Below are positions 1-6,231 of a stretch of 7,548 nucleotides of DNA, piece by piece. Every line of letters starts with the position of its first letter. The stretch's first letter is position 1. Origin of the DNA: DASQDN01 sp035630195 (GTDB taxonomy: Bacteria > Acidobacteriota > Terriglobia > Bryobacterales > Bryobacteraceae); the NCBI GenBank assembly GCA_035630195.1, contig DASQLD010000532.1:1-7548 (forward strand), read 5' to 3'. The notes under the pieces were generated by a model that was not told where the DNA came from, ran no database searches, and saw only the letters and a list, made by a program, of their open reading frames with translations. A program made the position numbers and the translations under genes.

Positions 1-140
1 TGGCGCGTGGTAGCAGGACCGAAATCGATTCGCTTAATGGCTATGTTGCCGCCGAGAGCCCACGCCTGGGTCTAAGCGCTCCTTTCAATGAAGCTTTGAC
101 GATGCTCATCAAAGGTCGCGAGCACCGCCCCGCTGAGTAA
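1..140 (+). CDS. 2-dehydropantoate 2-reductase-like protein, C-terminal end (partial)
   Basis: This is the 3' end of a gene entering from the left edge. Codons start at position 3 and the TAA stop is at 138-140. The visible peptide begins ARGSRTEIDSLNGYV and continues with a Gly-Leu-x-x-Pro-Phe-Asn segment and a short basic tail. A Thr-Glu-Ile-Asp followed by Leu-Asn-Gly is characteristic of the helical C-terminal domain of ketopantoate reductases (PanE/ApbA family). That domain binds substrate, and the family reduces 2-dehydropantoate to pantoate with NADPH in coenzyme A synthesis. The N-terminal Rossmann domain lies outside the window, so cofactor binding cannot be checked. Many PanE homologues are paralogues of unknown substrate, so no symbol is given. 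The gene converges on the minus-strand glucan-synthase-like gene with only four bases between the stop codons. Confidence 0.75.
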   Translation, partial: ARGSRTEIDSLNGYVAAESPRLGLSAPFNEALTMLIKGREHRPAE

Positions 141-144
141 GCTA

Positions 145-3100
145 CTACGCGGCCGCCTCGGCAATCAGCGGAGGCGGCGCTATCGCTTCTGTCTCGATAA
201 CGATGGCATTCGGCACGCGTTCATGCAGCAATAGTTCGGTGGCGAGCACTTGCGGCTCAGCATGGAAATATTCCTGCATGGCGTCGTTGCAGAGTAAATT
301 ACAAATCGCCAGCAGGCTCATTCCCTGGTGATGCGCCATCCAGGATCGTATGATGTCCGGAGACTCACCTCGATAGTCCACAGCTTCATAGAAACCATAG
401 GCTCCGAGCCAGCCCAATTTCTCCATCGTCCTCAAATTCTTCATAACCGCGCCCGGATCCACTGCCAAAGCAAGGAAGGTCGAGTAAGGAGAGACAACAG
501 TATGGTCCTCATCCGGATTCCTCATCGCGAGCTCGGGAATTCCGAATGCATGGTACCCATATTCACCATCAGGGCCCGCGGCGCAAGCGGATTCGGAAAT
601 ACCCCAGGGAATGCGCTTGCGAAGCGCGAATTTCTGCTGGATGCGTACAACCGCCTCCAGGCTGTCCTGCATGATCGTGTGCCGGTGCTGCTTCATCCAT
701 AGAGAAGGCATCAGGTATTCGAACATAGTTCCCGTCCAGGAAACCAATACCCGCTGGCCACCGAAGAGGGTGTGGCGTCGACCGAGATGGAACCAGGCTT
801 CCTGAGGGATGTCGCCTTTTGCGATCGCTATGAAGCTTGCGATTCGCGACTCGGAAGCAAGCAAATCATAGCTCGCAGGCTCGATCATCGTCGTATCGAC
901 GTCGCAGCCGACCGACATAACTTTCTTGCGCTTGTGGAACAGGAACTGAAAGTCCATAGCCGACGCAATGCGATCCGATTCCTCGCTGATCCATCGAAGC
1001 TCGGACACCAACTCCTCTGTGACTCCGTCTTCAGTCCACTGCAGCATCCGCCGCTTACGCTCGGCGAGTTCATCGCTCCAAAAGCCGGCCGAGCCGCTTT
1101 CGATTTCGAGCGTAGCCTGCGCATTAATGTCCGCCAGCCCGGCTTTCAGAGTGTCCTCGGATGGCGGAGCGGTCACGAACGACAACGCAGCCTGCTTCAA
1201 CGTCCACAAACAGGCCACAAGATTGCCGCTGTCGACCGTAGAGACAAATCGTGGTTCTAGTGCCCGAAGTGTTTTCGTACAGTGCCAATTCAAGACGTGA
1301 CCTTGGAATTTCGGGAGGTTGCGGATGCTTTCGAGAGTTCTACGTGTAGCTTCCGCAAACTCCGGCACTGTCAAGTAACCGAATTTCACCGCCGCGATCC
1401 TGGCGTTTAGCAGCAATCCCAAATTGGTAGGAGAGAGTCGTTCTGCTCTGATGCCGTCTTCTCGAACGTTATCGGGGACCAGCCAGTGCGTGTCGCCTGT
1501 AGAGTACTCGCGGAAATACCTCCAGGTCCGAACTGCGGCTGCCCGCAGGAATTCAACGTCCTTGCTGTGCAAATGCCCTCGCAGGATCCGCGGACGTCGA
1601 TTCAACCACGCCGACAGGAATCGGGCTATAAACCACAAGAAAAGAATTGGCGCCGCCACAGGCATTGCGGATGGCCGTACAACCCACAACAACCCAGCAA
1701 TCGTAAGAGCCAGGAGAGGCGACCAGGCTAAATACATGTCCACTGTTGCCGTGCGGCGCTGTGCATTTTCAGCCTCCGCCGCCGTCTCCCATTCGAGCAA
1801 TCTTTTCTTAGTCACGAAGACCCGCAAGACCGACCGGCCGATCGCGTCGATAGAAAGCATCGACTGATGCAGTAACAGAACGATCTGCAAAAACGCGACG
1901 ATGTGACCCTTAAGAAATGCCCAGGATGTGTCCTTTACCCAAGCCATAAGAAACGGCGATCGGATCGGAGCACGCAGTACCGAGAAAAAAAGATTCGCGT
2001 ACACCGGCGTCAGCAGCATCGCGATCACGGCGCAAGTCCAATACAGCGGTTCGCCGCGGAGCCAGAACCAACCCGCTATCAATAGAGCAAGAGTCGCTGG
2101 TTCGAATAAGCTGCGTCGAAGATTGTCCAGAATCTTCCAACGTGAGATCAAATTGATCGGATTCGGAGTAATCGAGCCTTTAAAGTTCGGAACACGCGGC
2201 AGGAGCCATCGCATGATCTGCCAGTCGCCGCGGACCCACCGGTGCTTGCGCCGGCTATAAGCGCTGAAGTGCGATGGATAGTCATCGATCAGCTCAATAT
2301 CCGTGACAAGGCCGACTCGCGCATATGCGCCCTCTATCAGATCGTGGCTAAGCAGCGCGTTTTCAGGGAATCGTTGCTCAATCGCGTCTCTGAGCGCATC
2401 CACGTCGTAAATGCCTTTCCCTGTGAAGATTCCTTCTCCGAACAAATCCTGATACACGTCCGAGACTGCGCGCGTGTAAATATCGAATCCGGTTTGTCCC
2501 GAGTAAATACTGGCCAGACGGCTGCTGGATGCCGATTCGATACTGATTCCGATGCGCGGCTGAAGAATTCCGTAACCAGCGACGACCATCTTCGTGACGG
2601 GATCGATCACGGCTTGGTGAAGCGGATGCGCAATCGCTCCGACAAGCTTGCGTGCCGCGTCTCGCGGCAGCTGAGTATCGGAATCGAGCGTGAGCACATA
2701 CTTAATGCTCGGAAGCACGGCAACGTTTCCGACCTTTACAGGGAAGCTATCGAACCCACCACGCATCAGTTGGTTCAGATCGAGAAGCTTGCCACGCTTT
2801 CTTTCCCATCCCATCCAGCGTCCTTCGGACGGATTATAGATTCGCCGGCGATGAAACAAGTAAAACGGGGTGAGTCCTTCTGACCCGTATCGCTGATTGA
2901 GTCCCTCAATAAGTCCTACGCAAACGTCCACCAGGCGATCGCGGTCATCTTCTTCGTTGTCTGAATCCGGCCCATCAGTCACCAGTGCGAAGTAGAGATT
3001 CTCGTCCCGATTGGCAAGATAGCGGATCTCCAGGTCGACTACTAGCTGCCTGACTTGCTTCTCGCTCAACAACAGAGTTGGCACCGCCATCAGAGTCGCG

Positions 3101-4209
3101 TATTCCTTGGGGATCCCATGGGCAAAATCTAACTTGGGCAGCACACGCGGCCGTAGCAAGTATCCCGTCAGATTGTTCATGAAATCGACAGCGGCTTGGG
3201 TGACGGGTAACATAACCAGAAACAGCGCCATTACCGTAGCTGCCAATTCCCCACCGCCTTCGAGGATCGTGACAATCAGAATCAACGTCAGAACCTCTAC
3301 GCCGATCAGGTAATAGGATTGTGGCCACGAAAGTACGAAATCGCGTATTCGCTGTTTGGGGCTCGGTTGGTACCCAATTACAGTGCGAAGTTGGGCGAGA
3401 CCGTTATCAAGCAGCCAGTAACCGATGTGTCTCCGGCGAGGTTGGGACGCTTCTGCTGCCAATTTTACCGCTGCTTCGGCAACTTCCGATTCGGTCAGCT
3501 TGGAACGCTTCGCAAGACCCGTGACGATGTCGCGGTATTGATCGCGGCTCTCGTAATCCATCTGGGAGAAAAATCCGGATGGATCGCGCGAAAGGATCGT
3601 GTTAACGAGGCTGACCGATTCGAAAAGATCCTTCCACTCGGATTCTCCGATCGCACGGAGACTCGTGACGAGCACTGCAAGAGATCCCGTCGGTCCCTGA
3701 GTGCAAGCAGCAATTTTTTCAATGAGAAGAAACTGCAGCGCCGGCTTCAGCGCCCACAGCTCACCCATATCCAACTGATGTACTTCTTGAAAGCCGCTGA
3801 GAAAAGCAAACAGCCCATCGTGGGAAAAGAAGTCCATGGCCGCGCTCAGATACGCTCTGGCGACCGTGTATGGCAGAGGCTGCGCCGGCGACGTATCAAG
3901 ACTGGCGGCGCGATATTCCCGGAAGCTAGCTGCGAGTTGACGAGTTTCTTTCTCGGCGGAAAGAATCAGCCGATAATTGTCGACAAGCCATCGGCCGTCT
4001 GTCCCGTGCAATGAATTTTGCGTGAAGACGGTTCGGATCGACTTCGCCGCCTCTTTCGATTTGCGCCCTAGTACAGCGCAAGACGAGCGGCTACTCGGGA
4101 CGACCGTCAGGGTTTTAGCCATCTGCCGTCCAGCCGAACGCAGACGCATGAGGTCTGCGTCCTGCGGCGTGGCGGTGAGTTTAGTTCCTGATAGATAATC
4201 GTGAAGCAT
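145..4209 (-). CDS. Cyclic beta-1,2-glucan synthase-like protein (GT84 + glycoamylase/GH189-type domain), lacking the GH94 half
   Basis: A 1354-residue inner-membrane glycosyltransferase related to NdvB/ChvB/Cgs, which polymerise beta-1,2-glucan from UDP-glucose and cyclise it. Residues about 60-285 match the conserved family N-terminus (WLVDNY at 74, GELWALKP at 149, SGFFSQMDYESRDQYR at 211). Membrane segments lie near 299-316 and 322-344. The GT84 domain spans about 360-690, with DSD at 509-511 (UDP-sugar/metal site), FTGKGIYDVD at 595, SHDLIEG at 621 and the HRWVRGDWQ block at 656 (QxxRW-type). More membrane helices follow at about 702-745, 765-785 and 825-870. Residues about 880-1335 form the glycoamylase-like cyclisation domain (WHCTKTL at 975, DSGN at 993, WGISES at 1202, GFYEAVDY at 1272, MAHHQGMS at 1291). 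NdvB is about 2800 residues; here the GH94-like phosphorylase half is missing and a 19-residue Ala/Pro-rich tail ends at TAG. The ATG start overlaps the upstream stop and has no Shine-Dalgarno. Family and domains are certain; a cyclic product is inferred. Confidence 0.93.
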   Translation of the reverse strand: MLHDYLSGTKLTATPQDADLMRLRSAGRQMAKTLTVVPSSRSSCAVLGRKSKEAAKSIRTVFTQNSLHGTDGRWLVDNYRLILSAEKETRQLAASFREYRAASLDTSPAQPLPYTVARAYLSAAMDFFSHDGLFAFLSGFQEVHQLDMGELWALKPALQFLLIEKIAACTQGPTGSLAVLVTSLRAIGESEWKDLFESVSLVNTILSRDPSGFFSQMDYESRDQYRDIVTGLAKRSKLTESEVAEAAVKLAAEASQPRRRHIGYWLLDNGLAQLRTVIGYQPSPKQRIRDFVLSWPQSYYLIGVEVLTLILIVTILEGGGELAATVMALFLVMLPVTQAAVDFMNNLTGYLLRPRVLPKLDFAHGIPKEYATLMAVPTLLLSEKQVRQLVVDLEIRYLANRDENLYFALVTDGPDSDNEEDDRDRLVDVCVGLIEGLNQRYGSEGLTPFYLFHRRRIYNPSEGRWMGWERKRGKLLDLNQLMRGGFDSFPVKVGNVAVLPSIKYVLTLDSDTQLPRDAARKLVGAIAHPLHQAVIDPVTKMVVAGYGILQPRIGISIESASSSRLASIYSGQTGFDIYTRAVSDVYQDLFGEGIFTGKGIYDVDALRDAIEQRFPENALLSHDLIEGAYARVGLVTDIELIDDYPSHFSAYSRRKHRWVRGDWQIMRWLLPRVPNFKGSITPNPINLISRWKILDNLRRSLFEPATLALLIAGWFWLRGEPLYWTCAVIAMLLTPVYANLFFSVLRAPIRSPFLMAWVKDTSWAFLKGHIVAFLQIVLLLHQSMLSIDAIGRSVLRVFVTKKRLLEWETAAEAENAQRRTATVDMYLAWSPLLALTIAGLLWVVRPSAMPVAAPILFLWFIARFLSAWLNRRPRILRGHLHSKDVEFLRAAAVRTWRYFREYSTGDTHWLVPDNVREDGIRAERLSPTNLGLLLNARIAAVKFGYLTVPEFAEATRRTLESIRNLPKFQGHVLNWHCTKTLRALEPRFVSTVDSGNLVACLWTLKQAALSFVTAPPSEDTLKAGLADINAQATLEIESGSAGFWSDELAERKRRMLQWTEDGVTEELVSELRWISEESDRIASAMDFQFLFHKRKKVMSVGCDVDTTMIEPASYDLLASESRIASFIAIAKGDIPQEAWFHLGRRHTLFGGQRVLVSWTGTMFEYLMPSLWMKQHRHTIMQDSLEAVVRIQQKFALRKRIPWGISESACAAGPDGEYGYHAFGIPELAMRNPDEDHTVVSPYSTFLALAVDPGAVMKNLRTMEKLGWLGAYGFYEAVDYRGESPDIIRSWMAHHQGMSLLAICNLLCNDAMQEYFHAEPQVLATELLLHERVPNAIVIETEAIAPPPLIAEAAA
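152..178. repeat. 8-bp perfect inverted repeat at the convergent gene ends
   Basis: GCCGCCTC at 152-159 pairs perfectly with GAGGCGGC at 171-178 across an 11-base loop. It lies in the last codons of the minus-strand gene (Pro-rich then Ala-rich tail), just beyond the stop of the plus-strand reductase. No T-tract follows on either strand, so it is not a canonical intrinsic terminator. It may still act as a bidirectional transcript-end hairpin, or may simply reflect GC-rich Ala/Pro codons. Confidence 0.4.
205..1572 (-). other. Glycoamylase-like (PF10091/GH189-type) domain region of the glucan synthase-like protein
   Basis: Residues about 880-1335 of the synthase-like protein. In Cgs proteins the equivalent middle region performs transglycosylation that closes the beta-1,2-glucan ring, and it has been classed as GH189. 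Conserved acidic positions visible here are Glu1206 in WGISES and Glu1275 in GFYEAVDY, both in the most conserved blocks. They are plausible catalytic or substrate-binding residues, but I cannot assign roles without a structural alignment. The domain is complete up to the MAHHQGMS helix and the following ATELLLHERVP segment, which in full-length homologues leads into the GH94 half. Confidence 0.75.
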
Positions 4210-4211
4210 TA
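4207..4211 (-). promoter_or_regulatory. TAATG stop/start overlap (translational coupling)
   Basis: On the minus strand the TAA stop of the ABC exporter gene (4211-4209) shares its last A with the ATG of the glucan-synthase-like gene (4209-4207). The preceding 20 or so bases contain no GGAG/AGGA-like Shine-Dalgarno. Initiation of the downstream gene therefore probably depends on ribosomes finishing the exporter, which implies co-transcription and linked protein output. Confidence 0.8.
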
Positions 4212-6074
4212 TCGGTAGCTTGCTGCTTGAAGTTCGAACATTTCTGCGTAGCGTGCGCCAAGAGCCATCAACTGCTTGTGATTGCCTTGTTCCGCAATGC
4301 GACCGTTCTCCAGAACGATGATCCGGTCCGCCATGCGCACGGTGGAGAACCGGTGAGAAATCAACAACGCCATCTTTCCCTCGGTCAATTCGGCAAATCG
4401 CTGGAACACTTCGTATTCCGATCGAGCGTCGAGGGCGGCTGTAGGCTCATCTAAGATCAGTAGCTGGGCGTCACGAAGATAAGCGCGGGCAAGCGCAACT
4501 TTTTGCCATTCCCCACCCGACAAATCGAGCCCGCCTTCGAACCTGCGCCCCAGCAGCTGATCGTAGCCTTTTGGTAGTCTCCGGATAACTTCGTCGGCAA
4601 GACTCTTCTTGGCGGCGCGATGAACGTCGGCTTCTGAGTCGAGATCGATCCGGCCCACGGCGATATTCCGGTGCGCGCTCATTTCATACCGCATGAAATC
4701 CTGGAAAATGACCCCGATCTCTCGGTTTAGATCTTCAATGCTGTAATCGCGTAGATCTACGCCATCCAATAGAATTCGACCCGCTGTGGGATCGTAAAGC
4801 CGCGTGACTAGCTTTACGATTGTCGTCTTTCCCTGCCCGTTCTCGCCGATCAGCGCGATGCGCTCCTCCGGATCGATACGAAGATCAAGGTTGTCCAACA
4901 CCAGCCGCGAACTTCCTGGATAGGAGAAACAGACTTTCTCGAATACGATGCCGTCGCGGATTGGTCGGGGAGCCGGGATAGCATCGGGCTTCGATCGCAG
5001 TTGGGGCTTCACGTGGAAAAATTCAACGAGGTCCGTCAAGAACAAGGACTGGTCGGCGATGGAAGAGAACGTCGAAAAGATCGATTGAATGTTGCTGCTT
5101 GCGCCCGCTACAGCTCCCGCTAAGAACTGCAGGGTTCCCCAACTCAAATCACCTGACACTGTCCGATAAACGATCCACGCATAGGCGCCGTAATACCCGC
5201 TTGTGCTCACCAGGGAAAGCAACGTCCCCACCCACAGCCGCCGTTTTGCCAGCGCAACGTTCTGGTCGTAAAGATTGTTGGACAGGTGCGCATATTCACC
5301 GGTAATGAAGCTGCTCAGGCCAAAAAGCTTAAGCTCCTTGGCCGATTCTTTACTCGCGCCAAGAACACGCAAATAATCGAGCTGTCTGCGAACCGGCGTC
5401 TGTCGGATGTTCAGCGAATATCCTAAAAATGCAAAATGGCTTTCTCCAAGAAATGCCGGGACTACGGCCACGATTAAAAGAGCAAGTAACCATGGCGAAA
5501 ACCAGAAGATACTCAGCGACAAACTAATGGCCGTAATACACTGCTGAAGCAAAGTCCCGATCGCTTGGATCATGGCGATGCGATCCGTGGCTTGCACGCG
5601 TGCGCGTTCCAACTTGTCGTAGAAAACGGGATCCTCGTAAGAAGCCAGGTCAAGCTGGGACGCGTGTTCCATCACGCGGACGCTCACATGTCGGGTAAAA
5701 CGATCGGCAAGAAGAGCGTCAAAGTACCCGGCGCCACGTCCCAAAACGGCGGCGAAAGCGGCAAGGAATGCTTCGGTCGCCACCAGCCACCAAAATTGGT
5801 CAGGAAGAGGTTGACCGCTGAATCGAGCCTGGACGCCATCCAGGATCTGCTTGGAAACCCAAAGCATCGCTATAGGAACCAGGGCTCCCACCACACGGCA
5901 CGTCAACCCGCCTGAGACAACGCCCGGACCGGATCGCCAAACGATGCGCAGAAGATGAGGAATGTTGCGAAGGGCACGAATTCGCTCGCGCCATCCTCCC
6001 CAGAATTTATTTGAGATCGCTGGCATCGGACTTAGGGTCAGCGACACGGATGGCGTACATAAGCGGACGGCCAA
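4209..6074 (-). CDS. ABC half-exporter with fused transmembrane and ATPase domains, probable polysaccharide/glucan exporter
   Basis: A 621-residue ATP-driven exporter subunit of the type I exporter fold (MsbA/MdlB-like), expected to work as a homodimer in the inner membrane. The membrane domain covers about residues 50-345, with hydrophobic segments near 55-75, 97-111, 170-210, 285-303 and 313-325. The ATPase domain covers about 375-615 and has every key motif: Walker A GENGQGKTT (410-418), Q-loop Gln458, signature LSGGE (518-522), Walker B LLILDE (538-543) with catalytic Glu543, D-loop ALD (547-549) and switch His574. Its stop overlaps the start of the glucan-synthase-like gene, so a beta-glucan is the likely cargo, as for NdvA/ChvA. 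However, the membrane domain (for example the YEDPVFYDKLERA block at 146) resembles the broad multidrug/peptide exporter group rather than classic NdvA, so the substrate rests on context. The longest frame starts at TTG 6074. An ATG at 6026 (residue 17) and a GTG at 6047 are alternatives, and none has a clear ribosome site. Confidence 0.9.
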   Translation of the reverse strand: MAVRLCTPSVSLTLSPMPAISNKFWGGWRERIRALRNIPHLLRIVWRSGPGVVSGGLTCRVVGALVPIAMLWVSKQILDGVQARFSGQPLPDQFWWLVATEAFLAAFAAVLGRGAGYFDALLADRFTRHVSVRVMEHASQLDLASYEDPVFYDKLERARVQATDRIAMIQAIGTLLQQCITAISLSLSIFWFSPWLLALLIVAVVPAFLGESHFAFLGYSLNIRQTPVRRQLDYLRVLGASKESAKELKLFGLSSFITGEYAHLSNNLYDQNVALAKRRLWVGTLLSLVSTSGYYGAYAWIVYRTVSGDLSWGTLQFLAGAVAGASSNIQSIFSTFSSIADQSLFLTDLVEFFHVKPQLRSKPDAIPAPRPIRDGIVFEKVCFSYPGSSRLVLDNLDLRIDPEERIALIGENGQGKTTIVKLVTRLYDPTAGRILLDGVDLRDYSIEDLNREIGVIFQDFMRYEMSAHRNIAVGRIDLDSEADVHRAAKKSLADEVIRRLPKGYDQLLGRRFEGGLDLSGGEWQKVALARAYLRDAQLLILDEPTAALDARSEYEVFQRFAELTEGKMALLISHRFSTVRMADRIIVLENGRIAEQGNHKQLMALGARYAEMFELQAASYR

Positions 6075-6231
6075 ACCGGTCGGCGTTACGTTGACGACAG
6101 GAACAACTAAGGTGTTTCGCTTAGCAGTTTGTACCGTTTCCTATCTTACTATATTCTGGCTGCGAGAAGAGTCTTCTGATCCGATCGCTGTATGTTGTCC
6201 GCGTTAAAGGCTGAGTAATGGAGATTTGGGT
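6075..6231. promoter_or_regulatory. Divergent intergenic region, presumed promoters for both flanking genes
   Basis: This 157-base spacer (205 bases if the exporter starts at 6026) separates the divergent exporter and TPR genes, so it should hold promoters in both directions. An AT-rich patch at 6128-6157 is the best candidate. On the plus strand TATATT (6150-6155) is -10-like, but only a poor -35 (TTGTAC at 6129) precedes it, with a 15-base gap. On the minus strand TATAGT (6153-6148) is -10-like without a good -35. A small inverted repeat, CTAAG (6107-6111) and CTTAG (6120-6124), could be an operator half-site pair or chance. None is strong enough to call individually. Confidence 0.35.
6220..6223 (+). 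promoter_or_regulatory. Shine-Dalgarno (GGAG) for the TPR gene
   Basis: GGAG ends eight bases before the ATG at 6232. An in-frame TAA at 6205-6207 closes the frame upstream, and the only other start codon between is a TTG at 6226. This site therefore fixes the start at 6232, which also yields a sensible signal peptide. Confidence 0.7.

Noticed and set aside
145..204. Frameshift or premature stop hiding a GH94 domain downstream of the synthase-like gene
   Set aside because: The bases beyond the stop encode the reductase C-terminus on the other strand, and the minus-strand frames there show no GH94-like sequence. Any loss would be a deletion rather than a point disruption visible here.
2242..2883. 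Plus-strand open frame of 213 codons opposite the synthase-like gene
   Set aside because: It lies fully antisense to the conserved GT84 domain, has no recognisable domain, and is the sort of shadow frame expected in GC-rich coding DNA.
3319..4014. Plus-strand open frame of 231 codons opposite the synthase-like gene
   Set aside because: It is antisense to the conserved N-terminal region, its peptide is unrecognisable and rich in Arg/Ser, and no convincing ribosome site was noted.
4209..6074. Naming the exporter ndvA or msbA
   Set aside because: The ATPase motifs are shared by all such exporters and the membrane domain does not specifically resemble NdvA or MsbA, so a symbol would overstate the evidence.
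6100..6126. ECF-sigma-like promoter starting at GGAAC (6100-6104)
   Set aside because: No matching -10 element is found at the expected 15-17 base spacing.
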